From: Bacillus sp. 2B10
Lineage (GTDB): Bacteria > Pseudomonadota > Alphaproteobacteria > Sphingomonadales > Sphingomonadaceae
Assembly: GCA_003946805.1 (NCBI GenBank)
Contig: RPSH01000011.1
Location: 39,325 to 103,324, forward strand
Length of the DNA stretch: 64,000 bases
Reading direction: 5' to 3'
The notes under the pieces are model-generated. The model saw nothing but the letters and a program-made list of their open reading frames with translations, was not told the origin of the DNA and made no database searches. The position numbers and the translations under genes were made by a program. This document shows, in pieces, positions 37,214 to 46,059 of this stretch; within the stretch, counting starts at the first letter, position 1; each line of letters opens with the position of its first letter.

Positions 37214-37702
37214 ATGGTACTCGACTCGATCGACAAGCGCATCCTGACCGCTCTTCAGCGTGACGGGCGCTGCCCGAACAATCAGCTCGCCGCCGACGTC
37301 GGACTTTCGCCGTCGCCCTGCCTCCGCCGGGTCCGGTTGCTCGAAGAGGCCGGTGTGATCGAGCGGTACGCCGCCGTGGTCGATCCGGCCAAGATCGGAA
37401 TGGGGATGACCGTGTTCGCCCGCGTATGGCTGACCGGACAGGACGAGGAACAGGTCGAGCGGTTCGTGGCCGCGGTCAACGACCTCGCGCAGATCGTGGA
37501 GTGCCACCTCATGGCCGGAGATTGCGACTTCCTGCTGAGGATTGTCGCGCCGGACCTTGAAGGCGTCCGTCGCTTCCAGGCCGAACACCTCGCCCGTATC
37601 GAGGGTGTGCGCAGCATTAAGACGGACATTCCGATGCAAAGGGTCAAGCTGGCGGTCGAAATGCCGTTGGCGGCAGATAGCCGGCAGCAGCCTAATCCGT
37701 AG
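37214..37702 (+). CDS. Lrp/AsnC-family regulator
   Basis: A 162-residue feast/famine regulator. N-terminal helix-turn-helix (LDSIDKRILTALQRDGRCPNNQLAADVGLSPSPCLRRVRLLEEAGVI) followed by the RAM ligand-binding domain (VFARVWLTG, VVECHLMAGDCDFLLRIVAPD, VRSIKTDIPM). ATG at 37214 is preferred; a GTG six bases earlier is possible. Divergent from panB-thioesterase-NTF2-LysE, which it probably controls in response to an amino acid. Confidence 0.9.
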   Translation: MVLDSIDKRILTALQRDGRCPNNQLAADVGLSPSPCLRRVRLLEEAGVIERYAAVVDPAKIGMGMTVFARVWLTGQDEEQVERFVAAVNDLAQIVECHLMAGDCDFLLRIVAPDLEGVRRFQAEHLARIEGVRSIKTDIPMQRVKLAVEMPLAADSRQQPNP

Positions 37703-37804
37703 GTCAGTCACATTCTCGGTACTGGATCGCGCAAGGGTTTCGAGAAGCTGTATCCCTTCCCGTTCAAGCATCGATTTTGAGACGCTGGACGACGCGTTCT
37801 CCGG

Positions 37805-39235
37805 TCATCCTGTCTGCTGGCGGACGTACTCGCCCAGGCCGCGCGCGACGAGTTCGTCGTTGGAAAGGCGAGCGCCTCGCTTGAGTCGCTGATTGCCCAG
37901 TTTGCGGCGATCCAGCGTCGGCCCAGACGGCACTGATGATGGAGCCTTGAACATCCCGGCCGGCTGCGCGGTGCGGGCCGGTTCGTTGTTGTTGCGCTTG
38001 GAGTGGTGCGGCTTCACCTGCTGGATGGCATGGGCGAGAGCTAGGGCGGCGTCCAAGTGCTTGTTGTCGACCACGGGCGCCTGGTTCACGCGGCGCATCT
38101 TGTCGAACACATGATAGGGCAGGGCCTTGCCCTCGTGCTGGATTTCGAGCCGGCCGTCCGGATACTCGCAAACGTCCACCCTCTTTCGTGCGAGCCCCTG
38201 GGCGACCGGTGTCGGCTCGAGAATGAACATGGCCTTGTTGTAGTGCAGGGTTAGGGCGCCGGTGACGGTGCGCTGCTCGCGCCACACCATCTCCGCCTCA
38301 AGGTTCTCGTGAATGGCCAATGGACGGTGCAGATCGCGCGGGTCGAACGGCGCCTTGGCAAACCGTTGATTGTGCTGCGCCATGTAGGAGGGGAGGAAAG
38401 CGTTGGCTTCGTCGATGGTGTTGATGCGGTGGAGTCGCATCGCCTTTACAAGCCGGTCCTGCAGCGTGGCATTGGCGCTCTCCACACGGCCCTTCGCCTG
38501 CGGCGAGTTCGCGCAGATCAGCTCGATGTTAAGCCGGTCCAGCGCGCGCCCAAGATGGGTCATCCCGTCGCCGTTTGCCGAGGCCGTGTTGTTGCGGAAG
38601 GCGCTGTGCTTGTCTGTGTAGAAGGCGACCGGCTTGCCGTGCCGCTCGAGATACGTCCGCGTCGCGCGCATGTACGAGAAGGTGCTCTCGCTCTCCACCA
38701 TCTCGAGGTGCATCAGCTCGCTCGTCGCGTCGTCGATGAACACCAGCAGCGTGCATTGCGGGCCGCGGTCCTCGAACCACCAGTGTTTCGAGCCGTCGAC
38801 CTGGACCAGTTCGCCGCGACAGTCACGCCGGTAGCGCGGCTGATAGGGGCGAGGGCGCCTGGCGGCGCGGTCCTTCCACAGGCCCGCCTCCATCAGGATC
38901 TGCCGCAGCGTCTCGCACGAGAGGCCCAAGCCGTGCCGCTCGGCGAGGTATTCGCGCGCGAGCGTCGGGCCGAAGTCGGCATAGTGTTCGCGCACCAGCG
39001 CGACGACTTCGGCGCGGAAGGCGTCGCTGTAGCGGCGGTTGCTCGGCCGCCCACGCTTGCGCGACACGAGGCCGGCAGGGCCTTCCTGCCGCAGGCGGTC
39101 AAGCAGCCGGTAAACTTGCCGCCGTTGGAGGCCCAACAGTTCCATTGCATCCGCAGTCCGGATCTCGCCGCGGTCGAGCCGCATCAGCGTGTCGAACCGG
39201 GTGATCTCAGCAGCACTCATTGCCAGCACCGTCAT
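37805..39235 (-). CDS. ISNCY-family (IS1202-type) transposase
   Basis: A 476-residue DDE transposase. N-terminal helix-turn-helix segments (RTADAMELLGLQRRQVYRLL, AREYLAERHGLGLSCETLRQIL) precede the catalytic core with Asp147 (LVQVDGSKHWW), Asp208 (VAFYTDKHSAFRN) and Glu252 (AKGRVESANATLQDR). The C-terminal part (ALTLHYNKAMFILEPT, RKRVDVCEYPDGRLEIQHEGKALPY) is typical of the group. The frame is open to a natural C-terminus, so the gene looks intact and could be active if both ends were present. Confidence 0.92.
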   Translation of the reverse strand: MTVLAMSAAEITRFDTLMRLDRGEIRTADAMELLGLQRRQVYRLLDRLRQEGPAGLVSRKRGRPSNRRYSDAFRAEVVALVREHYADFGPTLAREYLAERHGLGLSCETLRQILMEAGLWKDRAARRPRPYQPRYRRDCRGELVQVDGSKHWWFEDRGPQCTLLVFIDDATSELMHLEMVESESTFSYMRATRTYLERHGKPVAFYTDKHSAFRNNTASANGDGMTHLGRALDRLNIELICANSPQAKGRVESANATLQDRLVKAMRLHRINTIDEANAFLPSYMAQHNQRFAKAPFDPRDLHRPLAIHENLEAEMVWREQRTVTGALTLHYNKAMFILEPTPVAQGLARKRVDVCEYPDGRLEIQHEGKALPYHVFDKMRRVNQAPVVDNKHLDAALALAHAIQQVKPHHSKRNNNEPARTAQPAGMFKAPSSVPSGPTLDRRKLGNQRLKRGARLSNDELVARGLGEYVRQQTG

Positions 39236-39347
39236 ACCATGCGCATCCTCGTTGCCGAGGAAGGCTATGACACCGGCGACCCGCCGACAGCACCAGCAGT
39301 GCCGTTTCTATCTAGCGGAGTGGTGTCATTTGTATTTGGCGCTTACA
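37805..39347 (-). mobile_element. IS1202-like (ISNCY) insertion sequence, left end not found
   Basis: Comprises an intact transposase gene and a right end at 39324-39347, where TGTCATTTGTATTTGG leads to the terminal GGCGCTTACA, typical as I recall of the IS1202 group. A matching left end is not present within the 100 bases after the transposase stop, up to the AsnC-type gene, and no flanking duplication was seen. The left limit given is simply the transposase stop. Either the left end has been deleted or it lies elsewhere. Confidence 0.65.
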
Positions 39348-39380
39348 ATTAACCGATCCGATAATAAACATTATGTAAAA

Positions 39381-39986
39381 CTAGTCCACGATATCGCGTT
39401 GCAGGACCAGCGTACCACGCTCGACCCGCCATCCCTGCAACCGCGACAGGAAGTTCATGCCGATGACGTCGAGGTCACCGAACGTCGGCGCGATCACCAC
39501 CGGCAGGTCGCGGGTTTCAAGGTCGCCGATGCGCACCGTCTCGATCCGGCCACGCGCCGCCTCGACCCGGCCATTGCCGGTCGACAGGATCACCGGCGGC
39601 ACGCGCCGCGGCGTGACGCCGATCGCCTTGGCGGTGGCTTCGGAGATCGCCGTCGACGTCGCCCCGCTGTCGATCAGCATCCGCCGCTCGACGCCGTTCA
39701 GCCGGACCTGCGCCCAGAAATGGCCATCCAGCGATTGCCGGATACGAACCGTATCTCCCTCAACCCTCTGTTCCGAACGGCCGATTTTGTCGCCGACGCT
39801 TCCCGCCAGTTCGCCCAGCCGTGCGCGATTGGCGAACGCGAGATAGAGGATCGCGACGATCACCCCCCAACCCAGAACAGCCCGCAACACGACCGACGTC
39901 CTCGGCTTCCGCGCCAGCAGCGACGACAGCGGCAGTATCAGCATCATGAGGCCCATCAGGACATAGATGCCCCGATCGTCGCTCAC
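39381..39986 (-). CDS. Membrane-anchored retropepsin-like aspartic protease (TIGR02281-type)
   Basis: A 201-residue protein with two N-terminal membrane segments (IYVLMGLMMLILPLSSLLA and VLRAVLGWGVIVAILYLAFA), then a clan AA protease domain with the catalytic LIDSGATSTAIS and the second half VIAPTFGDLDVIGMNFLSRL. Such periplasm-facing single-chain aspartic proteases are common in alphaproteobacteria; targets are unknown. It overlaps the MBL-fold gene by four bases and is last in the tmk-holB-metG-tatD stretch. Confidence 0.88.
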   Translation of the reverse strand: MSDDRGIYVLMGLMMLILPLSSLLARKPRTSVVLRAVLGWGVIVAILYLAFANRARLGELAGSVGDKIGRSEQRVEGDTVRIRQSLDGHFWAQVRLNGVERRMLIDSGATSTAISEATAKAIGVTPRRVPPVILSTGNGRVEAARGRIETVRIGDLETRDLPVVIAPTFGDLDVIGMNFLSRLQGWRVERGTLVLQRDIVD

Positions 39987-40747
39987 AGCGCCAGTTCCAG
40001 ACCGTCATAGCCCGGTTCGATCCCCGCAGGCAGGTCGCGGCGGAGCGTCGCATAGTCCATCGATTGATCCATATGGATCAGGACGGTTCGACCCGCGCGA
40101 CAGTTCCGCGCAAAGGCGATCGCCTCGGCCAGCGACGGATGGGTCGGATGCGGCGCGGCGCGCAGCGCATCGACGACCAGGATGTCGACGCCCTCATACA
40201 GGGTCAACATGTCCCCCGTCACCGCACTGAAGTCCGTAGCATATCCAATCCCCCCCCCATCGACGTCGAACCGCAGCCCGGCGGAATGGATCGAGCCGTG
40301 CGGCTGATCGGTGCATCTGATGGTAACCGCCCCGATAACCATTTGGTCGGGCAGGATTTCGCCCGCGACGGTCGGCCTGTAGCCGGCGCGTCCCGCGAAC
40401 ACATAATCGAACCTCGATCGCAGGCTGGTCAGCGTTTCCGCGCGGGCATAGCCAGCCACCGGCGCGCGGGCGTTATGGAACAGCTGCCGCAGGTCGTCGA
40501 TTCCGTGGCAATGGTCGGCATGATCGTGCGTCCACAGCACCGCATCGACCGTCGCGACATCGGCCGCCAGCAACTGCTCGCGCATGTCCGGCCCGGTATC
40601 GATCAGGATGCGCGTGTCCTCATGCTCGATCAGCGCCGATACTCGTGTCCGGCGGTTCCGCGGCTCGTTCGGGTCGCACGCGCCCCAGTCGTTGCCGATC
40701 CGCGGCACGCCCGACGACGTGCCGGAGCCGAGGATACGGACCTTCAT
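39983..40747 (-). CDS. MBL-fold metal hydrolase (PhnP/lactamase B2 type)
   Basis: Probable phosphodiesterase of the metallo-beta-lactamase fold; 254 residues. Metal motifs are clear: WTHDHADHCHGIDDL (HxHxDH), IDTGPDMREQLL, YATDFSAVTG and the C-terminal VLIHMDQSMDY. The N-terminus MKVRILGSGTSSGVPRIGNDWGAC carries the Gly-rich loop and a Cys typical of the PhnP subgroup. Overlaps tatD by four bases, a frequent pairing downstream of metG. Confidence 0.9.
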   Translation of the reverse strand: MKVRILGSGTSSGVPRIGNDWGACDPNEPRNRRTRVSALIEHEDTRILIDTGPDMREQLLAADVATVDAVLWTHDHADHCHGIDDLRQLFHNARAPVAGYARAETLTSLRSRFDYVFAGRAGYRPTVAGEILPDQMVIGAVTIRCTDQPHGSIHSAGLRFDVDGGGIGYATDFSAVTGDMLTLYEGVDILVVDALRAAPHPTHPSLAEAIAFARNCRAGRTVLIHMDQSMDYATLRRDLPAGIEPGYDGLELAL

Positions 40748-41523
40748 GCCAGCGTCTTGGCGAACAGCCGATGGAAGTTCGACCGCGTCGCGTCGGCCAG
40801 CGCATCGGGATCCTCACCGCGCAGCTTCGCGAGGAACCGGCAGGTGTCGGCGACGAACGCAGGTTCGCCCGGTTTGCCGCGATGCGGCACCGGTGCCAGG
40901 AACGGCGCGTCGGTTTCGACCAACATCCGATCCTGCGGCAGGTCGCGTGCGACCGCCTGCAGCGCGTGGGCACTCTTGAACGTCACGATGCCGGAGATCG
41001 AAATGTAGAAGCCGAGATCAATCGCGATCTTCGCCAGTTCGGCCGATCCGGTGAAACAGTGGAGGACGCCGGGAAAGGCCCCCTTCTCCAGTTCGTCGCG
41101 CAGGATGGCGGCGGTATCCTCCTCGGCATCGCGGGTATGCACGACGATCGGCAGTCCGGTCGCGCGGCATGCCGCAAGATGCGCACGAAAGCTCGTCCGT
41201 TGCGCGCCACGATCGCTGTGATCGTAATAATAGTCGAGCCCGCTCTCACCGATGCCCACGACGCGCGGATGCCCGGCGGCGGCGATCAGCCGTTCGGTAT
41301 CGACATCAGGGTGCGCATCCGCCTCATGCGGGTGGATGCCGACCGTTGCCCATACGTCGCGTTCGCGCTCGGCGGTTGCGATGACGGCGCCCCACTCGCT
41401 TTCCCGCGTCGAGATGTTGAGCATCGCGACGACGCCGCTGGCGCGGGCGCGGGACAGGACCTCGCCCTGGATCTCGGCGACGCCCTTGTAATTCAGGTGG
41501 CAGTGGCTGTCGGCCAGTTTCAT
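40744..41523 (-). CDS. tatD: TatD-family metal-dependent hydrolase
   Basis: A 259-residue TIM-barrel hydrolase, probably a deoxyribonuclease. Metal ligands appear in LADSHCHLNY, VGIGESGLDYYYD, PIVVHTRDAEEDT, VLHCFTG and VETDAPFLAPVPHRGK. Length and motifs are complete. The gene order metG-tatD-MBL hydrolase, with four-base overlaps, is widely conserved, so the operon is core genome. Confidence 0.95.
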   Translation of the reverse strand: MKLADSHCHLNYKGVAEIQGEVLSRARASGVVAMLNISTRESEWGAVIATAERERDVWATVGIHPHEADAHPDVDTERLIAAAGHPRVVGIGESGLDYYYDHSDRGAQRTSFRAHLAACRATGLPIVVHTRDAEEDTAAILRDELEKGAFPGVLHCFTGSAELAKIAIDLGFYISISGIVTFKSAHALQAVARDLPQDRMLVETDAPFLAPVPHRGKPGEPAFVADTCRFLAKLRGEDPDALADATRSNFHRLFAKTLA

Positions 41524-43067
41524 GCCGGCTCGGTCTCCGCGATGGTCAGTCGAGGAAAGATGGGGGTCGGTGGCGCGATGCGGAAGCCCGCGGCCTGTGC
41601 GGCGGCGTACCAGCCATGGTCGCCGATCGCATCATGCCCTTTCCCCGCCTGATCCAGCTGTCCGAGCAGGGTGGCGGCAGATGCGGGAACCACCGGTTCG
41701 ATCGCGATGGCGAGGTCGCGGATCGCCCGGACCAGTGTGCCGAGCACGGCGTGCATCCGCGCCGGGTCGGTCTTGCGCAACGCCCATGGCGCCTGCACGT
41801 CGATATACTGGTTGCAGGCGAAGACGCCCCGCATCCATGCCTCCAGCCCCTGACCGAACTGCAAGTTGGCGAAGTTGCTGCGGAACGCGTCGATCGCATC
41901 GCCGACCGTGGCAAGCAGTTCGGCATCGGCGGGATCGCCCCGGCCGGCGTCCGGCAATGCGCCTTCCAGATTTTTCGCGATAAACGAAAGGGTTCGCTGG
42001 GCAAGGTTACCAAAACTGTTCGCAAGGTCACTGTTGGCGCGTGTGACGATCGCTTCGTCCGAAAAGGTGCCATCGTTGCCGAAGCTGATATCGCGCAGCA
42101 GGAAGTAGCGCAGGGCGTCGACCCCGTAGAGCTCGGCCAGCTGCATCGGATCGACCACGTTGCCGGTCGATTTCGACATTTTCTCGCCACGGTTGAGCAG
42201 GAACCCGTGTCCGAACACCGTTTGCGGCAATGGCAACTTCGCCGACATCAGGAACGCCGGCCAGTAGACCGCATGGAACCGGACGATGTCCTTGCCGATC
42301 AGGTGGAGCGCGGCCGGCCAGTAGCGATTGGGCGTGTCGGGATAGCCGGTGCCGGTCAGATAGTTGGTCAGCGCATCGACCCAGACATACATCACGTGAC
42401 CGGGGCTGTCGGGCACCGGCACGCCCCAGTCGAAGCTGGTGCGCGATACCGACAGGTCGGTCAGGCCGCCCTCGACGAAGCGCAGCACTTCGTTGCGGCG
42501 GCTTTCGGGCTGGATGAAGTCCGGGTAGGCCGCATAGAAATCAAGCAGCGGCTGCTGATATTTCGACAGGCGGAAGAACCACGTCTCTTCGGCGGTCCAT
42601 TCGACCGGCGTGCCCTGCGGCGACAGGCGGACCCCACCCTCCCCGTCGGTCAGTTCCTTTTCCTCGTAGAACGCCTCGTCACGGACCGAGTACCAGCCCT
42701 CGTAGCGATCGAGATACAGGTCGCCGGCATCGCGCATTGCTGCCCAGATCGCCTGCGACGCGGCATAATGCTGCGGTTCGACCGTGCGGATGAACCGATT
42801 GCACGAAATGTTCAGAGCATTCGCCATGTCACGGAAATAACCGGACATTTCGTCGGCAAGCGCGCGCACCTCGACCCCGCGGTCGCGCGCGGTCTTGACC
42901 ATCTTCAGCCCATGTTCGTCGGTACCGGTCTGGAAGAACACGTCGCGCCCCGCCTGCCGCTGGAACCGGGCGATCGCGTCGGCGGCGATCATTTCATAGG
43001 CGTGGCCGATATGCGGACGGCCGTTGGGGTAATGGATCGCGGTGGTGATGTAGAATGGATCGGACAT
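41520..43067 (-). CDS. metG: Methionyl-tRNA synthetase
   Basis: Charges tRNA-Met. The 515-residue class I synthetase shows the HIGH equivalent in NGRPHIGHAYEMIAADAIARF, the KMSKS motif in GEKMSKSTGNVVDP, and the anticodon-binding helical domain. It lacks the C-terminal tRNA-binding (Trbp111-like) domain and the four-Cys zinc knuckle, the short form usual in alphaproteobacteria. It overlaps tatD by four bases. Confidence 0.96.
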   Translation of the reverse strand: MSDPFYITTAIHYPNGRPHIGHAYEMIAADAIARFQRQAGRDVFFQTGTDEHGLKMVKTARDRGVEVRALADEMSGYFRDMANALNISCNRFIRTVEPQHYAASQAIWAAMRDAGDLYLDRYEGWYSVRDEAFYEEKELTDGEGGVRLSPQGTPVEWTAEETWFFRLSKYQQPLLDFYAAYPDFIQPESRRNEVLRFVEGGLTDLSVSRTSFDWGVPVPDSPGHVMYVWVDALTNYLTGTGYPDTPNRYWPAALHLIGKDIVRFHAVYWPAFLMSAKLPLPQTVFGHGFLLNRGEKMSKSTGNVVDPMQLAELYGVDALRYFLLRDISFGNDGTFSDEAIVTRANSDLANSFGNLAQRTLSFIAKNLEGALPDAGRGDPADAELLATVGDAIDAFRSNFANLQFGQGLEAWMRGVFACNQYIDVQAPWALRKTDPARMHAVLGTLVRAIRDLAIAIEPVVPASAATLLGQLDQAGKGHDAIGDHGWYAAAQAAGFRIAPPTPIFPRLTIAETEPA

Positions 43068-43161
43068 GATCCGAGGCTCTAGGGTTCAAACCTCGCCAGA
43101 ACAAGGCGGGTGATCGCAGGGGGAAGCGAGCGCTCAGGTTGGAAGCGCTGCCTGCCGCATA

Positions 43162-43244
43162 CGTCGCCCCAGCGAAGGCCGGGGCTTCAAGCGGCTCCTG
43201 CTGCTCGCTATCACCGGGACATCCCAGCCTTCGCCGGGATCACG
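43162..43244. repeat. 83-base paired REP-like element, second copy
   Basis: Same length and order as 25348-25430: an outer arm CGTCGCCCCAGCGAAGGCCGG, a middle with GCGGCTCCTGCTGCTCGCTA, and an inverted arm CAGCCTTCGCCGGGATCACG. It lies in the 200-base gap between the metG start and the holB stop. The arms can pair into a long imperfect hairpin. Confidence 0.7.
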
Positions 43245-43269
43245 TCCGGTTCGTGTCGAGCAGGGTGGC

Positions 43270-44256
43270 CTAAGCGCTCCCGCGCCCCGGCGCCAGTCGG
43301 GCGATCAGGCCCGCCATCTCGAACACCGTCGTATCTGCGACCAGCGACAGCGCGGGGGCCATCGATGCCAGCGCGCGAGCCTGGTCATAGGCGTCGAGCG
43401 CGTCGCGGAGCGCCGGGCCGGTGCGGCGGCGGGCGGTGGCGGCGATCATTGCGGGAGCACGGTCGAGGAAGACGGCGTAGCGCGACTGCGCGGTCTTGCC
43501 CGCCAGCGCCTTCGCAAGGCGCGAACGGATGCGATTGTCGGGGTCGCCGGTGTCCGCGATCTCGGCCAGATCACGGTCGAGCGCGGCGACCGACAGGCCG
43601 GCATAGGCCAGCGCCCTGCCCGGCGAACCATCGGCGGCGGTGGCCAGCGCATCGACTTCGGCAGGGTCGATATCGGGCACCTGCGACCGGATGACCCTCG
43701 CCACGTCGGCGTCGCCGAGCGGGTCGAACCGCAACTGACGGCAGCGCGAGCGGATCGTCGGCAGCAGGCGTCCGGGCGAATGGCTGACCAGCAGGAAGAT
43801 CGTGCCGACCGGCGGCTCCTCGAGATTCTTCAGCAGCGCGTTGGCGCCAGGGCGTTCGAGATCGTCGATCGCGTCGATCACGATCACCCGCCGCGACGAC
43901 AGCGCCGGCTTGGTCGCGAACAGCGGTTGCAGCGTCCGGACCTGATCGATCCTGATGCTGCGGGCGATGTCCTGATCGGGTTTGTCGGGATCCTTGGGCA
44001 GGCGAACCAGTTCGCGGTAATCGGGGTGCGCGCCGGCCGCGATCAGCTGCGCGACGCGATGATCCTCGGCAATCTCACCACGCATCCGGCTGCGCCCGTC
44101 GATCGCGCCGGCGAGCAGCCGCAGCGCCATGTCGCGCGCGAAACCGCCCTTCCCCACCCCTTCGGGACCGGTCAGCAGCCAGGCATGGTGCAGCGACTCC
44201 CCTTCGGCAGCGGCGACGAACGCCTGCCGCGCGGCGTCGTTACCGATCGGCGTCAT
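43270..44256 (-). CDS. holB: DNA polymerase III delta-prime subunit
   Basis: Clamp-loader subunit of the replicative polymerase. The 328-residue protein has HHAWLLTGPEGVGKGGFARDMALR (P-loop region), DYRELVRLP, VIVIDAIDDLERPGANALLKNLEEPP (the delta-prime/RuvB-type Walker B and sensor region) and SPGRLLPTIRSRCRQL with the SRC motif. The zinc cysteines of many delta-prime proteins are not obvious. The start overlaps the tmk stop by four bases, the standard tmk-holB arrangement. Confidence 0.93.
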   Translation of the reverse strand: MTPIGNDAARQAFVAAAEGESLHHAWLLTGPEGVGKGGFARDMALRLLAGAIDGRSRMRGEIAEDHRVAQLIAAGAHPDYRELVRLPKDPDKPDQDIARSIRIDQVRTLQPLFATKPALSSRRVIVIDAIDDLERPGANALLKNLEEPPVGTIFLLVSHSPGRLLPTIRSRCRQLRFDPLGDADVARVIRSQVPDIDPAEVDALATAADGSPGRALAYAGLSVAALDRDLAEIADTGDPDNRIRSRLAKALAGKTAQSRYAVFLDRAPAMIAATARRRTGPALRDALDAYDQARALASMAPALSLVADTTVFEMAGLIARLAPGRGSA

Positions 44257-44879
44257 GGCAGAAGGTCGGCGATCGCACCGATCAGGCGCGCGGTGACGAC
44301 CGTCAGCTCGCCCGAGGCATCGACCCGGCGCACGCGATCCGGCTCGGCGGTCGCGATGCGATCGAACGTCCGCGCGACCGAGCGGTGAAACTCCCTGCCC
44401 CGCGCGGCGAAGCGATCCGCCGCATCGCCATCGCGCGCCCACGCCCGCGCGTCGCCCTCCCCGCCGGGCAGGGTCAGGAGCAGCGTGCGGTCGGGCAAGA
44501 CTCCGCGCGATCCGAAGGCGTGCAGCGCGAGGATCGCCGCATCGTCGATGCCCTGCGCGCCCTGATAAGCGCGCGTGCTGTCGACGAAGCGGTCGCAGAT
44601 CACCCAGCTGCCGGCGTCGACCAGCGGCCGGATCGTCCTTTCGACATGGTCGGCCCGGGCGGCGGCGAACAGCAGCGCTTCGGCATGCGCGCTCCACCGG
44701 CGCACGTCACCCTGCATCAGCAACGCGCGGATCGCCTCCGCCCCTTCGCTGCCGCCGGGTTCGCGCGTCAGCACCGCGTGGATGCCGCGCCCCTCCAGCG
44801 CGGCAACCAGCGCGCGGGCCTGGGTCGACTTGCCGACCCCTTCCCCGCCCTCCAGCGTCAGGAAGCGTCCGGCGGTCAA
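44253..44879 (-). CDS. tmk: Thymidylate kinase
   Basis: Phosphorylates dTMP to dTDP. The 208-residue protein has P-loop LEGGEGVGKSTQ, the TREPGGSEGAEAIR substrate loop, ICDRFVDSTRAYQGAQG with the conserved DR, and the LID region ending in PDRVRRVDASG. Length is typical. It overlaps the carboxypeptidase gene upstream by four bases and holB downstream, continuing a chain of coupled genes. Confidence 0.95.
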   Translation of the reverse strand: MTAGRFLTLEGGEGVGKSTQARALVAALEGRGIHAVLTREPGGSEGAEAIRALLMQGDVRRWSAHAEALLFAAARADHVERTIRPLVDAGSWVICDRFVDSTRAYQGAQGIDDAAILALHAFGSRGVLPDRTLLLTLPGGEGDARAWARDGDAADRFAARGREFHRSVARTFDRIATAEPDRVRRVDASGELTVVTARLIGAIADLLP

Positions 44880-46042
44880 GCGAACAGCGAGGTCAGGCTT
44901 GCCCAGACGCGACCGAAGAAGCCGGCCTCGGCCACATCCTTTTCGGCGACCAACGGCATGCGCTGTTCCCCGGTATCGGGCGATGCGATCACCAGGTCGG
45001 CGATATGCTGGCCCTTGGCGATCGGCGCCTTGATCGGGCCGGTATAGACGACCTTGGCGGTGATCGGGCTGTTGGTGCCCGCCGGCATCGTGACGGTCAG
45101 CGCACGCGGCGCGACCAGTCCGACGGTGGACGAATCGCCCAACTGGACCTCGGCGGTTTCGACCCGCTTGCCCGCCGCGACGATCGGGCGCGCGCGCCAG
45201 GCGCCGAAGCCCCAGTTCATGAACTTGACCGATTCGGCGATGCGCTGGTTCGAGCTGGTCAGCCCGGCCAGCACCATCACGAGGCGGCGGCCATCCTGTT
45301 CGGCCGATCCGGTGAAGCCATAGCCGGCTTCCTCGGTATGGCCGGTCTTGAGACCGTCGGCACCGCGGACGCGGCCGAGCAGCGGGTCGCGGTTCGCCTG
45401 AGTGATCGCGGCGCCCTCGCCCAGCGTTTTGCCCCAGGTGAAATCGGTCTTGGAGTAGAATTTCCTGTAGAGCTGCGGATGGTTCTGGATCGTCGCAGTC
45501 GCCAGCGTGGCGAGGTCACGCGCGGTCACATAGGTGCGCCCTTCGTCGGGCCATCCGTTCGACGTGCCGAAATGGCTGTTGGCGAGGCCCAGCTCCTTGG
45601 CCCGCTGGTTCATCAGGCCGGTGAACGCCTCTTCCGATCCGGCGATCTTTTCGGCCAGCACGACGCAGGCATCGTTCCCCGACAGCACGACGATGCCGTA
45701 CAGCAGGTTCTCGACGCTGACATTCTCGTTCACCGACAGGAACATGGTCGATCCCGCCTGCGGGCCGTGCCACTTCTTCCACGTTTCGGGCGAGACCGTC
45801 GCAGTGTCGCTCAGCTTCAGTTCGCCCTTCTTGATCAGGTCGAACGCGACATAGGCGGTCATCATCTTCGCCATCGATGCCGGCGGCATCCGACGATCGG
45901 CGTCCTTGGCATACAGCGTCGCGCCCGACGACAGGTCGGTCATGAACGCGACCGGTGCCGGCGTGTCGAACGGCGGCGCGGCGGCGATGCCGGGCGTGGC
46001 GATGGCGATGGCGGCGATGCTCGAAAGTGCGATCTTACGCAT
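44876..46042 (-). CDS. D-alanyl-D-alanine carboxypeptidase (PBP5/6 family)
   Basis: Low-molecular-weight penicillin-binding protein that trims the terminal D-Ala of peptidoglycan stem peptides. The 388-residue protein has a signal peptide (MRKIALSSIAAIAIATPGIAAA), the three active-site motifs PASMAKMM (SxxK), VVLSGNDACVV (SxN) and GADGLKTGHTEEAGYGF (KTG), the PBP5-type C-terminal beta domain and a final amphipathic helix FFGRVWASLTSLFA for membrane association. It is encoded just after a SPOR protein, both concerned with the cell wall. Confidence 0.95.
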   Translation of the reverse strand: MRKIALSSIAAIAIATPGIAAAPPFDTPAPVAFMTDLSSGATLYAKDADRRMPPASMAKMMTAYVAFDLIKKGELKLSDTATVSPETWKKWHGPQAGSTMFLSVNENVSVENLLYGIVVLSGNDACVVLAEKIAGSEEAFTGLMNQRAKELGLANSHFGTSNGWPDEGRTYVTARDLATLATATIQNHPQLYRKFYSKTDFTWGKTLGEGAAITQANRDPLLGRVRGADGLKTGHTEEAGYGFTGSAEQDGRRLVMVLAGLTSSNQRIAESVKFMNWGFGAWRARPIVAAGKRVETAEVQLGDSSTVGLVAPRALTVTMPAGTNSPITAKVVYTGPIKAPIAKGQHIADLVIASPDTGEQRMPLVAEKDVAEAGFFGRVWASLTSLFA

Positions 46043-46059
46043 GGGGCACGTGGTTCCGT

